Shown here: in pieces, positions 40,605 through 49,524 of the stretch | Layout of the letters: every line of letters starts with the position of its first letter | Position numbering within the stretch: the first letter of the stretch is position 1 | Assembly (NCBI RefSeq): GCF_015207425.1 | Contig: NZ_JADEWZ010000036.1 | Coordinates: forward strand, 1 to 53,923 | Reading direction: 5' to 3' | DNA: 53,923 nt | Origin: Lusitaniella coriacea LEGE 07157 | GTDB lineage: Bacteria > Cyanobacteriota > Cyanobacteriia > Cyanobacteriales > Spirulinaceae | Position numbers and translations under genes: made by a program | Notes under the pieces: generated by a model | What the model was told of the DNA's origin: nothing | Database searches by the model: none | The model's input: the letters and a program-made list of their open reading frames with translations, nothing else

Positions 40605-40727
40605 GGTATCTCCGCCCAACGTTCTAGTAGAAGGCGGCAGAAATGAACCTACTGTTCTTTGCTGTGCCTCGCGGTAGCAAACGTCAACCGATTAATTCAA
40701 TCGTGGGAAGACTTACGCCCTCCTCTA

Positions 40728-42098
40728 CTAGCGAATTTTCTCTTCCAATTCCTCGCGCAGGCGATAGAGAATCGTACTGGAATTGATTTGCGAGAGAATG
40801 TTTTGAATGACGGTACTGGGCCCCAAAGATCCCCAGGTACACCCTTGTTCTAAGTAAGCTTGGGCGGCTTTTCCCACCGTATAGGCACCATACCCCGCGA
40901 TCGCGCCCTGAGCGGAGGCGGCGGTTAAATAGGCAGTGAGGGCAGCGGGACTTTCCATCACACTCACCGCAGCAGCCGTACTTTTTCCCAATCCCACGAG
41001 CAAACTGCTACCAATTTCGCCCAACAACACGCCACCAGAACTGACTAAAATCTTGCGCCACAGTTGTCCGGCGGCAAAGCTGGTCATGGGCAAGCCGTAC
41101 AAGCGAGCAAGGGCGCGTATCAAGGCAAGATCTGCCATCATTCCCCCCGCCACATCAAAAATTGCAATGGGGTTAAGGGCAACAGCAAGGGCTTTATAGC
41201 GCGCATATTTCCAAATTGTCTCCTCCGCTTCTTCCTGGCAGAGTTCCAAGGTTTTTCGCGCGAGACTTTCCTCTGCTTCTTTGGCTTGAAAGAGTGCGTT
41301 GAGGGCAAGAAGAGAGCGCCCTTCGCGATTTAATAATCCTAGAATTTTCTCTCGCAGGGCATCAACTTGAGGTTCGGGGGTTTCCCATTCGTAGGTGACG
41401 CGATCGTCGGGCCATTCAATGCGAACTTGTTGGGGTGCTGGTTCTGCCGCGATCGCGATAATTTCTTCTAGAGAGAGTAAGCTTTGTAGGGAGTCGGATT
41501 CGCCGCTTTCGTTTCCTAAACTGTAGAGTTGTTGATAAATTGCCGCGCGATCGCGATCGGGATAGAGATCGATCTTATTAAACACCAACAGCAAGGGTTT
41601 TTGGCTCTGCCGCAACTCGCAAAGGGCTTGATATTCCGTCCGCGTAATATCCCCAGACACCACAAACAAAATCAAATCCGCCTGACGCGCCACTTCCCGC
41701 GCCATTTCTGCTCGCGCTTGTCCGTCAATTTCATCAAGTCCTGGCGTATCGATTAACTCAACCTCTATCTTTCCTCCTGGCGGCATCCAGCGCACGGATT
41801 TGGGATATTTGGTTACGCCATTAATTGGGCCGGTTTGTAGGATTTTTTGACCCAGCAGTGCGTTAACAACGGCGGATTTGCCGCGACTCACTAAACCAAA
41901 GGTGGCGATACAAATTACCTTGCGATCCAGTTTATCAAGCGCCCCTTTAATGGCTTGTAATTCGTTGCGCACTGCCGCTTGCAATTCGGGTTCTGGCGAA
42001 CGGCGACCGTGACGGCGAAAGCTAGAATACCACGATAGCGCCTGCTGCAAGCTGGCACGCGCTTGGTTAAAGTGGGTTTCTTGGGGTGAGGAAGTCAA
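40728..42098 (-). CDS. Dynamin-like/Era-type GTPase with C-terminal membrane region
   Basis: This 456-residue protein has GTPase motifs 'GLVSRGKSAVVNALL' (G1), 'IDTPGLDEID' (G3) and 'FNKIDLY' (G4). The C-terminal third (about 290-440) is helical and hydrophobic, with alanine/glycine-rich segments ('LGEIGSSLLVGLGKSTAAAV'), like the DUF697/YcjF region of cyanobacterial GTPases that act at membranes. The start is TTG at 42098, 9 nt after the stop of the upstream GT gene, and no better start exists. The tight spacing implies cotranscription with the GT genes, though a functional link is not shown. Confidence 0.88.
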   Translation of the reverse strand: MTSSPQETHFNQARASLQQALSWYSSFRRHGRRSPEPELQAAVRNELQAIKGALDKLDRKVICIATFGLVSRGKSAVVNALLGQKILQTGPINGVTKYPKSVRWMPPGGKIEVELIDTPGLDEIDGQARAEMAREVARQADLILFVVSGDITRTEYQALCELRQSQKPLLLVFNKIDLYPDRDRAAIYQQLYSLGNESGESDSLQSLLSLEEIIAIAAEPAPQQVRIEWPDDRVTYEWETPEPQVDALREKILGLLNREGRSLLALNALFQAKEAEESLARKTLELCQEEAEETIWKYARYKALAVALNPIAIFDVAGGMMADLALIRALARLYGLPMTSFAAGQLWRKILVSSGGVLLGEIGSSLLVGLGKSTAAAVSVMESPAALTAYLTAASAQGAIAGYGAYTVGKAAQAYLEQGCTWGSLGPSTVIQNILSQINSSTILYRLREELEEKIR

Positions 42099-42107
42099 TT
42101 TCGGTTA

Positions 42108-43109
42108 TCAATTTTTCTTAAGTTCAAGTCCAGCAGTCTTAGGCCTTAGATTAATTTTTTCGGAATAACCTTGAAAGGTGCGCTTTAACAGGAAAAAAGG
42201 ACTCAGAGCGCTACTCATAAAAAACTCCATTTCACAAGCAGCAATTAAATTCGTTTTAATTTGCTCCCCATACTTTAAACGGTGCTTCACCGCACGACGC
42301 AAACTTCCCAAGAAGATTTTGGTCATAATCCACGGCTTTTCCCAAGTTTTAGCGCTGACAAAATGTAAATAACACACGCAGGAGCCACAACCGCGAATTA
42401 AAGGGATTAAATACTCTTTTTCGAGTCGTTTTTTGGGGATTTGATGGTGAACGTGCATGGTGGGGTTGTACCAAATTTCCTTTCCGGCGCGGTGCATCCC
42501 TAAGAGAATTTCATAATCCTCCCCGGCTAGCATGACATTATTCTTTAGATCGCGACCAAATAAAGACTTATTTTCATTCCAAGCCTCTTTGTCAACAACC
42601 AAAGCAGCGCCAGGAGGTAGACTCAGCAAATCAGGCTGATAGGGATGGGGTTTTTCCCCTCGTTCGCGAATGGCGAGGAAAGATTGGATTCGTTTAAAGT
42701 TTTCTGGGGGGTCAACTTCAAATGCACCGTGGATTTGACCGCCGTAGGCTCCTACCTCGGGGTGGGTTTGCGCAAAAGCGTAGGCTTTTTCTACCCAGTC
42801 GGCTGCGGGAATAACGTCATCGTCGAGGAAGCCAATCCATTTGTCCGCACTGGCAACTTGAATAGCACGTTGGCGAGTAAATGCCAGTCCTTGTTTTGGC
42901 TGGAAAGCGTATTTGAGGGTACAAATATTCGACCAGTTTTCTTGATAATTTTCAACAACTTCTTTGGTGTTGTCCGTACTGTTATTATCAACAACAATAA
43001 TTTCCCAGGAAAAATTTTCGGTATTCGTTTGTTCGCGCAGTCGTTCTAGAAGCGGGGGGATGCGACTTGCTCCGTTGTAGGTGGGAATTGCGACGGTAAA
43101 ATCAACCAT
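42108..43109 (-). CDS. GT2 glycosyltransferase, HpsE-like (copy 1)
   Basis: This 333-residue protein has 'MVDFTVAIPTYNGASRIPPL', 'WEIIVVDNNSTDNTKEVVEN' and the metal-binding 'WIGFLDDDVIPAADWVEKA' (Asp96-98). The acceptor loop is 'VMLAGEDYEILLGMHRAG'. The C-terminus is basic. It strongly resembles HpsE, a glycosyltransferase for hormogonium polysaccharide in filamentous cyanobacteria, and is a paralogue of the next gene upstream (43225-44217). It starts at ATG and lies 115 bp downstream of that gene on the same strand, just upstream of the GTPase. Confidence 0.9.
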   Translation of the reverse strand: MVDFTVAIPTYNGASRIPPLLERLREQTNTENFSWEIIVVDNNSTDNTKEVVENYQENWSNICTLKYAFQPKQGLAFTRQRAIQVASADKWIGFLDDDVIPAADWVEKAYAFAQTHPEVGAYGGQIHGAFEVDPPENFKRIQSFLAIRERGEKPHPYQPDLLSLPPGAALVVDKEAWNENKSLFGRDLKNNVMLAGEDYEILLGMHRAGKEIWYNPTMHVHHQIPKKRLEKEYLIPLIRGCGSCVCYLHFVSAKTWEKPWIMTKIFLGSLRRAVKHRLKYGEQIKTNLIAACEMEFFMSSALSPFFLLKRTFQGYSEKINLRPKTAGLELKKN

Positions 43110-43224
43110 AATGGCACTGGGATAATATTATTCAGAGTAATGTCTACAAGTTTAACGGACATTATTTCACGAGTTTTAAGCAGACTCAGCTCAATCCACT
43201 TTTTTTTACGGATTTTAGCTCTGT

Positions 43225-44217
43225 TCAATCGTTTTTTTTATCATTCTGAGCGAGCCAATCTCGATATCTTTTACGCCAGAGGAAAAAGGGACTGATTAAA
43301 CTATTCCCTAGCAGTGCGCGATCGCACGCCGTAACAATATCCTCCTCTTTTGCTGAACCGTGCTGCAAGAGATGCCGCAGAAATTTATAGAGATCGTTAC
43401 CCAAATAAGCTTGAGTAAAAAAGGGTCTTTGCCAGGGTTGAAGTCGAATCATCCGCAAATGGTGACGACTTAAGCCAATACATCGCACGAGAGACAATAA
43501 ATACTCTTTTTCGCAACGATCTTTGGGAATCTTATGCTGAATTTGCATCTGGGGATTGTGCCAAACTTCCCACCCCGCTTTTTGAATATAGAAAACCGCT
43601 TCTAAATCTTCGCTTGCCAGTCCTTCATTTTTGTTTGTATGGTTCAAAAATAAGGGCTGGGGAACTGCCTCTTTCCAAACATCTCGACGCACTGCTAACC
43701 CCGCACCGGGCGGTAAGATTTTTTGAGCGGGTTCGTAGCGACGGGCTTTACTTCCCCGTTTAATTACACCTAAAACGCTGTAGAAATGGGGAATATAATC
43801 GGGCGGTACGTAAGGCTTGTCTTCGTTCTCAAACAGTCCTTGTATTTCACTCCCAAAAGCGCCAACTTTCGGGTGCGCTCCCCCAAAAGCATAAGCCTCG
43901 CTCAACCAATTGGAGGCGGGGAGATTATCGTCATCGAGGAAGCCAATATATTTCCCTTGAGCAATTTCTACTGCGTGCTGTCGCGCAAAGGCGGCACCTG
44001 CTCTGGGTTCAAAAGCATAACGCAGGGAACAATCTTCAAGCCAATGGGTTTGGTAGTCTCGAACAACGCCTTCTGTATTATCCGTACTCCGATTGTCAAC
44101 GACGATGACTTCCCAAGAGAGGTTATGGGGAATAATTTGTGATTTCAGTTTGTTCAACACCTCTGGCAAGCGTTCTTCCCCGTTATAAGTGGGAATTGCG
44201 ACAGTGAAATCAACCAT
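43225..44217 (-). CDS. GT2 glycosyltransferase, HpsE-like (copy 2)
   Basis: This 330-residue protein shares its first 13 residues (MVDFTVAIPTYNG) and overall layout with copy 1. 'IGFLDDDNLPASNWLSEAYA' holds the DDD metal site (95-97), 'PPGAGLAVRRDVWKEA' is the mid-domain block and 'LASEDLEAVFYIQKAGWEVW' the acceptor loop. The pair looks like a local duplication that has since diverged. It starts at ATG, 12 nt after the stop of the upstream GT2 (44230-45264), so these genes form one minus-strand unit. Likely role: adding sugars to an exopolysaccharide at the cytoplasmic face. Confidence 0.9.
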   Translation of the reverse strand: MVDFTVAIPTYNGEERLPEVLNKLKSQIIPHNLSWEVIVVDNRSTDNTEGVVRDYQTHWLEDCSLRYAFEPRAGAAFARQHAVEIAQGKYIGFLDDDNLPASNWLSEAYAFGGAHPKVGAFGSEIQGLFENEDKPYVPPDYIPHFYSVLGVIKRGSKARRYEPAQKILPPGAGLAVRRDVWKEAVPQPLFLNHTNKNEGLASEDLEAVFYIQKAGWEVWHNPQMQIQHKIPKDRCEKEYLLSLVRCIGLSRHHLRMIRLQPWQRPFFTQAYLGNDLYKFLRHLLQHGSAKEEDIVTACDRALLGNSLISPFFLWRKRYRDWLAQNDKKND

Positions 44218-44229
44218 AACCTAGTGCAT

Positions 44230-45264
44230 TTATACGGTGGTGGGGGTGGCGTTTTGGATTTGATTTTGAGTGGGAGGTAAGACCCAAAAGAGTTTTTCGT
44301 TGGAGAGGGATAGGGGTTCTTTCGTCTCGCTTTCGGGGGTTAGCTTCAATGCCTGCTTCTGTAGTCGGCGCTGATACATTGTTTGTGCTAAACGCCCAAA
44401 GGTTGTGGGAGAGAAAAGGGAGGGATAGATTAAGCGCAATGCCGGAAAAATTTTCCCCTCTTTTAAACCCACTAATCCCCAATACAATTCTAGGAATTTC
44501 TGAACATCGTTTGATTTGGGCAGTTGAGGCTTGTATTTATCGTGAACGCGATCGTAAATTTTCTGCTTGATCTCGATATTTGTTTTTAGGCGTTTTTCGA
44601 GAGAAAGTTGTTGAGTGACACACCCTGGGTGTATGGTTCGATGGGCGAGGGGCTGGTTGATGAAAAGAGCATCGCCATGTTCGGCGATTTTAATCCAGGA
44701 GTCAATATCGTCGTAGTTGCCGTTCAAATTGACATCCCACCCTCCCGATTGAAAAAATGCTGTTTTTTTTGCAGCAACCTGTACGGGGGTTCCAAAGGGG
44801 AGCATTTCGATGAGCATCCCGTAATGGATGTCTTCTTGAAGAACGAAAAAAGCAGGAGCCTGACCGACTTTTTGGGTACAACTGAGTTCTGTCCCTTCAG
44901 GATCGATTTGAAATGCTTGAGCGGAGCAAATCGCGGCTTGAGGATGTTGAGAAATGACTTTTGACATGACCTCAATGCAGTTGGGAGCGAGGTAGTCGTC
45001 GTCATCGAGAAATTTAATCCATTCCCCACTGGCTATACGAACGCCTTCGTTGACAGAGGGAGAGTGACCGAGGTTCTGGGGATTGCGGTGGTAAACGATT
45101 CTCGGATCTTTCAAGCTTCTTACGTATTCTTCCGTACCATCGTTGGAACAATCGTCTACAATCACAACTTCACATGGCTGTGTTTGATTTAAAGATTTCT
45201 CAATGGCTTGCTTTAGGAATGGTAAGCGCTTGTACGTAGTAATAACAATGCTGAATGACACCAT
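44230..45264 (-). CDS. GT2 glycosyltransferase
   Basis: This 344-residue GT-A enzyme has 'MVSFSIVITTYKRLPFLKQA', 'CEVVIVDDCSNDGTEEYVRS', 'IKFLDDDDYLAPNCIEVM' (metal site near 87-90) and 'DIDSWIKIAEHGDALFINQP'. The final 30 or so residues are Thr/Gln/Asn-rich and look unstructured. It is not closely similar to the two HpsE-like genes downstream but is packed with them. It starts at ATG and is the first gene of the cluster, with the promoter presumably in the 340-bp gap upstream. Confidence 0.9.
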   Translation of the reverse strand: MVSFSIVITTYKRLPFLKQAIEKSLNQTQPCEVVIVDDCSNDGTEEYVRSLKDPRIVYHRNPQNLGHSPSVNEGVRIASGEWIKFLDDDDYLAPNCIEVMSKVISQHPQAAICSAQAFQIDPEGTELSCTQKVGQAPAFFVLQEDIHYGMLIEMLPFGTPVQVAAKKTAFFQSGGWDVNLNGNYDDIDSWIKIAEHGDALFINQPLAHRTIHPGCVTQQLSLEKRLKTNIEIKQKIYDRVHDKYKPQLPKSNDVQKFLELYWGLVGLKEGKIFPALRLIYPSLFSPTTFGRLAQTMYQRRLQKQALKLTPESETKEPLSLSNEKLFWVLPPTQNQIQNATPTTV

Positions 45265-45604
45265 GGAACTTTAAGAGTGCGTTTATCTATGGAAAAGCGT
45301 AACGTGCAATTTTACGTATTCTAGAGAATACGGTTTGAGTCCTCACTGACCCAATGTTACGTAATAACTACAATTTTGATTAGGCATTTTCCTCAGCTTT
45401 AACTAATCTTTAAACAATGACAGTCGTTTGGGGGGCTTTTTGTGAAGTTGTCGTGAAGTTGAGAAGCAAATTTTGCTTAGGGGACTAGGCGATCGCGCGT
45501 TATGAACCAGATTGTAACACCTGGATATTGGAATGGGATGAAAATGTTTAAGAACAGACGAGCCGACGCGATCGCGCCGGCTCACAAGTTTCAGGCTCAA
45601 TCCA
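45265..45604. other. Gene-free stretch between the GT cluster and the protease gene
   Basis: These 340 bp hold the GT cluster promoter (toward 45265) and the 3' flank of the protease-TPR gene, including the HIP1-centred hairpin at 45560-45583. The rest is AT-rich. A 65-residue minus-strand frame (45403-45600) is not convincing. Confidence 0.45.
45560..45583 (-). terminator. HIP1-centred hairpin GAGCCG...CGGCTC
   Basis: GAGCCG (45560-45565) and CGGCTC (45578-45583) flank a HIP1-containing centre, giving a nearly continuous GC-rich stem. It lies 22 bp after the stop of the protease-TPR gene on the minus strand and is followed by GTCTGTTCTT. It is a plausible terminator. Confidence 0.55.
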
Positions 45605-47188
45605 TTAGGGGAGAAAGGGAGAGAGGGAATTGAGAAATTCCAGGATTTCGCGATCGCGCGGTTCGATATTTAAGGCTCTCTGGGCGGATTCTGCTGCGTC
45701 GCCGTAACGCCCCAAATTTGCCAAACTAATCCCGCGATAGAGCCATAGTTGGGGATCGTTGGCAGAAATGGAAATTGCACGATCGAAGGCATTTAAAGCG
45801 CTCTCAAAACGACCGAGATCGAGGAGGAGCAAACCGCGCCAATGCCAAGCATCACCGAGGTTGGGGTTAAGATGTGTCGCGCGATCGAAAGACGTTAGGG
45901 CAGCAGAGAAATTGCCAATATCCCCCAAAGCTTTGCCCCGTCCCGTCCAAGCGTCGGCGAAGTTGGGTTGAATTTGAATCGCGCGATCGTAGGAACCGAG
46001 GGCGGCTTGGGGGGCTTCGAGGTGGGTGCGGAAGAGGTTTCCTCGTAGATACCACGAGATATAATCATCGGGTTGCAGCCGAGTTGCACGATCGAAAGCA
46101 GAGAGGGCTTCTTGGGGCTGTCCGATCAGGGTGAGAATCACGCCTTTATTGCGCCAAACGATGGGGAGTCTGGGTTGAGATTGCAGGACGCGATCGAAAG
46201 CAGAAAGGGCTTCCGGGTAGTTTCCCAGAATGTAGAGGGCTTGGGCGCGTCCGTACCAAGCTTGGTATAAATTGGAATTGAGCGCGATCGCGCGGTCGAA
46301 TGCCTGAAGAGAATCGTTAAACTGTTCGACGCGATATAACTCGTTCCCGCGATTGATCCAATTAATCGCACTGAGATTGCCCTGTACGGGAGGAAGGCGC
46401 AGCGCTGCGGCGAGATTTGCAGATTCTTGGGGCGTGAGGGCAGAAGGCGGTCTATTTTCCACGCGCAAGTTCAAAGAGGTTCCCGTTTCGGGAGCGAGGC
46501 GTAAAAATGTCTGGATGGGAATTCCCGAACTAAAACCCAATTTGATGCGAAAGACCTGCCCGGAGGTATTGTCGTAAATTTCCTCCCCTTCAACCCGCCC
46601 GTGGATCCCGATCGCGCGTCCGTCCGTATCGAATACCGGGCCCCCGCTCATGCCCAACTCGGTAATACTGGTATAAAACAACTCGTATCCATTCACCATT
46701 GGGTCTTTGGCATGGGTTAGGGCAAAGTTGCGACCCATTAATAATCCCGGTGCGAGGCGATGGGATTGTTGAGCCTCTGCGTTCGCCCAGCCAGATACAA
46801 AAACGTGGCGGAATTGTGTAGTGTCCGGGTACTGCGCGAGGGTTGCCACTTCATAGGCGCGATCGCTCTCGAACTCCAGTAAGGCAAGATCGACCCCCGG
46901 CAATAGTTGCACTGTCGCGTAATTGAGGGGATAGCGCCGACCATCAGGGGCAACAATGGTATATTCATCCTCCGTCTCTACAACGTGCTTGGCAGTCAGA
47001 ACGGAGTAGCGATCGCCCTGTCGGGCAACAATTACGCCCGATCCCGGATTTAATCCGTCAATGAGTACTGTTGTCGCGCGGGCAATACGATCCACCGCAT
47101 TAATCGTGAGGGCAGATGCCACCTGCGGTAGAGCAATGACAATCGCTGCTCCCAACATTGTCGCCCTGAATCCATTAAAAATCGTCAT
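45605..47188 (-). CDS. Exported trypsin-like serine protease with C-terminal TPR domain
   Basis: The protein is 527 residues from ATG 47188 (AGAGGT about 7 nt upstream; a TTG one codon earlier is the track-extended start). A signal peptide ('MLGAAIVIALPQVASA') precedes a trypsin-like domain with His69 ('LTAKHVV'), Asp101 ('GVDLALLEF') and Ser182 ('GMSGGPVF'), counted from the TTG. About seven TPR units follow (residues about 265-520, 'AWYGRAQALYILGNYPEALS' and similar). The fusion suggests a periplasmic protease that recognises partners through TPRs. Two related genes, a second protease and a COP23 protein, lie upstream on the same strand. Confidence 0.92.
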   Translation of the reverse strand: MTIFNGFRATMLGAAIVIALPQVASALTINAVDRIARATTVLIDGLNPGSGVIVARQGDRYSVLTAKHVVETEDEYTIVAPDGRRYPLNYATVQLLPGVDLALLEFESDRAYEVATLAQYPDTTQFRHVFVSGWANAEAQQSHRLAPGLLMGRNFALTHAKDPMVNGYELFYTSITELGMSGGPVFDTDGRAIGIHGRVEGEEIYDNTSGQVFRIKLGFSSGIPIQTFLRLAPETGTSLNLRVENRPPSALTPQESANLAAALRLPPVQGNLSAINWINRGNELYRVEQFNDSLQAFDRAIALNSNLYQAWYGRAQALYILGNYPEALSAFDRVLQSQPRLPIVWRNKGVILTLIGQPQEALSAFDRATRLQPDDYISWYLRGNLFRTHLEAPQAALGSYDRAIQIQPNFADAWTGRGKALGDIGNFSAALTSFDRATHLNPNLGDAWHWRGLLLLDLGRFESALNAFDRAISISANDPQLWLYRGISLANLGRYGDAAESAQRALNIEPRDREILEFLNSLSPFLP

Positions 47189-47239
47189 CAATTTAACCTC
47201 TGTTATGGGAGTTAGCAGTTAGCAATCAGCCTGACGGCA

Positions 47240-47279
47240 AGGCAGATGGCAGATGGCAGATGGCAGATGGCAGAAGGGG
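47240..47279. repeat. Tandem heptamer array (GGCAGAT)n
   Basis: About five units of GGCAGAT/GGCAGAA lie in tandem, between the two trypsin-like protease genes. This is a typical cyanobacterial short tandem repeat. It is close to the repeat family found at the end of tsaE (GGCAGGAGG). Confidence 0.85.
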
Positions 47280-47334
47280 CAAACCTATGCTGACAAAGAA
47301 AGGGAGAAACTTCAGCAATGTAGAACATAAGTCA

Positions 47335-48183
47335 TCAGCCAGTCTCCTTTACCCTTTCCCCAATTGGTAATTGGTAATTAGTTTCAGAACAAAATGAACG
47401 CTCTGAAATATCCCCTTGAGAGCTGAAAAATTGCGGTGCGAGTTGAACCGATGTCTCTGCGGGAATGCCCCAACTGAAATGCACCATCCACTTACGCAAC
47501 CATAGGGGGGGATGGGTGCGATTGTTGAATACATAAGGATTGCCCCAGAAGGGATACTGATGAATCCCATTAATCCCCACCACTTTGCCCTGTTGATTGA
47601 GTAAGGGTCCCCCGCTCATTCCCTTATGAATGGGATTGGTGTATCCCATTTGGTAGCCGCCGATCAGTGCTGGTTCGATGGATAGGGCAACTTGCCCGGA
47701 GTTGAGGGCAAATTCTTTGGACTCTGAGGGGAACCCCGCCGCGAACACTGCTTCGCCAATTTTTAAATGGGAAGAGTTGCCGAGAGTGGCTGTTTGATAG
47801 CGCTTAATCCCACTGCGGAATTGTAAGAGAGCGAGATCGTTGCCTTGGAAATCTACACCGTCGACGGGCGTTGCCGGGTGGCGTTGTCCGTCTGACGTTT
47901 CGATTTGATAGGGTTCTCCTGGGGTGAGGACGTGCTGATTGGTGAGAACGGTATAGATGGAACCTTGATGACTGACGAGAATGCCCGAACCTTTATTGGA
48001 GTTGACGTTGACCCGAACGACGATCGCGCGCGCGATCGCGCCCAACTGTTCCGGAGATAATTCTGAAGGATCCTCCTCAATCAACACGGGAGAACAGGAA
48101 TCGAGCGCCAGAACCCGCCGCGCGGACAGCGCAGAAGACAAACTATCCGAACAGGCGATTGCAAGGAGCAAACACAGATCCAC
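47335..48183 (-). CDS. Exported trypsin-like serine protease
   Basis: The protein is 282 residues from GTG 48183, chosen because GGAG lies 9 nt upstream and it gives a compact signal peptide ('MDLCLLLAIACSDSLSSA'). Six more codons are open to a TTG at 48201. Counted from that TTG, the triad is His90 ('LTNQHVLT'), Asp122 ('QGNDLALLQF') and Ser196 ('KGMSGGPLL'). 'VFAAGFPSESKEF' is the usual loop. The last 10 or so residues are weakly conserved-looking. The fold matches the protease half of the downstream gene, so the two are paralogues. No TPRs are present. Confidence 0.9.
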   Translation of the reverse strand: MDLCLLLAIACSDSLSSALSARRVLALDSCSPVLIEEDPSELSPEQLGAIARAIVVRVNVNSNKGSGILVSHQGSIYTVLTNQHVLTPGEPYQIETSDGQRHPATPVDGVDFQGNDLALLQFRSGIKRYQTATLGNSSHLKIGEAVFAAGFPSESKEFALNSGQVALSIEPALIGGYQMGYTNPIHKGMSGGPLLNQQGKVVGINGIHQYPFWGNPYVFNNRTHPPLWLRKWMVHFSWGIPAETSVQLAPQFFSSQGDISERSFCSETNYQLPIGERVKETG

Positions 48184-48266
48184 GGTAATTGACTCCACCA
48201 AGAATTCGTCACAAAAGGGTAAGTGTGCGGTAAAGCTGTATCAACAGAAAGATGTACTTGGGAAAC

Positions 48267-48476
48267 ACAATTTTTCGCTGAGGCTGGGCGGGTTTGAGTA
48301 ATACCAATTTTTAGAGATCCTGCACTTAATAAGAGAGGCTATACGAACGTAATAGCGGAATTTGTTTAATGCAACATCATGGAGAATTGGTATTACAACA
48401 AGCGTTAAGGTTTATGAGAGATTCGCAAAACCCGCCTCTACTACTGCGATCTCATCGTGTTTTTCCTAAAGGTTCC
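48267..48476. repeat. Dispersed repeat, copy 1 (interrupted)
   Basis: The outer parts, 48267-48298 and 48396-48476, align with 51466-51585: both contain AGGCTGGGCGGGTTTGAG, then CAAC, a divergent middle, CGCRAAACCCRCCTC and a CTCAT(C/G)(G/A)TGT end. GGCGGGTTT and AAACCCGCC are inverted, so the unit can fold. Copy 1 is split by the 97-bp element at 48299-48395. Its right edge reaches the COP23 stop codon, so it also forms that gene's 3' end. Confidence 0.7.
48299..48395. mobile_element. 97-bp MITE-like element with 11-bp perfect inverted ends
   Basis: TAATACCAATT (48299-48309) and AATTGGTATTA (48385-48395) are exact inverted repeats. Removing the 97 bp rejoins GTTTGAG to CAAC, which is the uninterrupted sequence in copy 2 of the surrounding repeat (51495-51501 region). 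The element therefore looks like an insertion into that repeat. No target-site duplication is visible. There is no coding capacity, so movement would need a transposase elsewhere. Confidence 0.7.
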
Positions 48477-49131
48477 TGAGATATTGATCCATATTCAAAT
48501 AGAACCGAGAACCGCTTTCATAGAGGGGCCCCGTTGCACGGGAGGGCAGATCGAACAATTGCTGTACCACTCGACTGGCATCTTGCCCGCGCTTGAGGGT
48601 GAATAACAATCCTTGGCAAGGGCCGCCAGCATACCCAGAAACGCACACGACGGGTTGGTTATTCATGATTCCGGTGGTGATATAACTCAAGGTTCCGTTG
48701 TCGCTATAGCGCTGGAAACGTCCGGTCACTTCTCGACAGCGCGTATAGGGGTTGTAGCCAGAACCAGAAAAGTAATCGGAAACCCAATGAATAATCGGGA
48801 ATTTTCCACCGGGTGTTTGTACGAGGGTGGTTGGCATTCCGCCGTGACTTTCACAGGAAAAAATGGGTCGCGCGATCGGAGTTGCACATTGCTCGAAGTT
48901 CTGAGAATGGCACTCATCAATAGGTTCTGCAATCGGGGGACCTTCCGAGGCGCAAGGAGTTTCGCGTTCGCAAGGTTCTGCGATGGGGTGTGCTTCTGAG
49001 GCGCAATTGCCCTCATGATTCGTTCCGTTCGACTGTCCGGGGCAAGCTTGGCTGGGTTGAGCGACCAGCGTTATCGTACCCAGCGCGATCGCGGTTCCGA
49101 CACAGAATTGGGTGAATGACTTCGTATTCAT
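48466..49131 (-). CDS. COP23-domain exported protein
   Basis: The protein is 221 residues from 'MNTKSFTQFC' (ATG 49131); the frame extends 23 codons further without support. A signal peptide ends near 'AQPSQA'. A Cys-rich stretch with repeated 'SE..PIAEP' motifs (about 30-95) leads into the COP23 domain: 'FSCESHGGMPTTLVQTPGG', 'PIIHWVSDYFSGSGYNPYTR', 'CREVTGRFQRYSDNGTLSYI' and 'CQGLLFTLKRGQDASRVVQQ'. COP23 was described as a circadian-oscillating membrane protein in cyanobacteria. Function unknown. I recall COP23 genes commonly lying beside trypsin-like protease genes, as here. Confidence 0.88.
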   Translation of the reverse strand: MNTKSFTQFCVGTAIALGTITLVAQPSQACPGQSNGTNHEGNCASEAHPIAEPCERETPCASEGPPIAEPIDECHSQNFEQCATPIARPIFSCESHGGMPTTLVQTPGGKFPIIHWVSDYFSGSGYNPYTRCREVTGRFQRYSDNGTLSYITTGIMNNQPVVCVSGYAGGPCQGLLFTLKRGQDASRVVQQLFDLPSRATGPLYESGSRFYLNMDQYLRNL

Positions 49132-49524
49132 AGCTTTTGTCTGTCTTAGGGTCAAGATGTAATTTGAGAGGTAGAGTAGAAGGAGTAGTGTGTAGCACAA
49201 ATTCTCAGGGGTGCTGCAATAAATTAAGTTTGGTTATCATTACCTAGATACTTTTTAGTGCAGGCTCAATGAGAATGAGTGTGAGGGCAATCGCTGTAAG
49301 CAATTCGGCATTTAAACTACAATTTCCAAATCCTGGCAAAGGGTGTGGGGTGTAGGGCATAGAGTGCAAGAAAACACGCCCAAATGCGCTTTAGCTGACT
49401 TGCAATTTAAGTAATGACACGATCTCGTATCGATAACCCTCGTTCCATCTTTCCTAATACCTAGAAAAAATCCGGAAAAGAGAAACAAAAATCTTCTTCT
49501 TTCATCCCTCTTTATACGTAGGTT
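49132..49524. other. Gene-free stretch upstream of the COP23 gene
   Basis: This 393-bp stretch holds the COP23 promoter and the 3' flank of the HTH gene. It includes a GTGTGGGGTGTAGGG direct repeat near 49340-49360, of the short-repeat type. Nothing else was recognised. Confidence 0.45.

Noticed and set aside
45403-45600. 65-residue minus-strand frame after the protease-TPR gene
   Set aside because: It crosses a HIP1 hairpin and lacks any family or ribosome-binding site.
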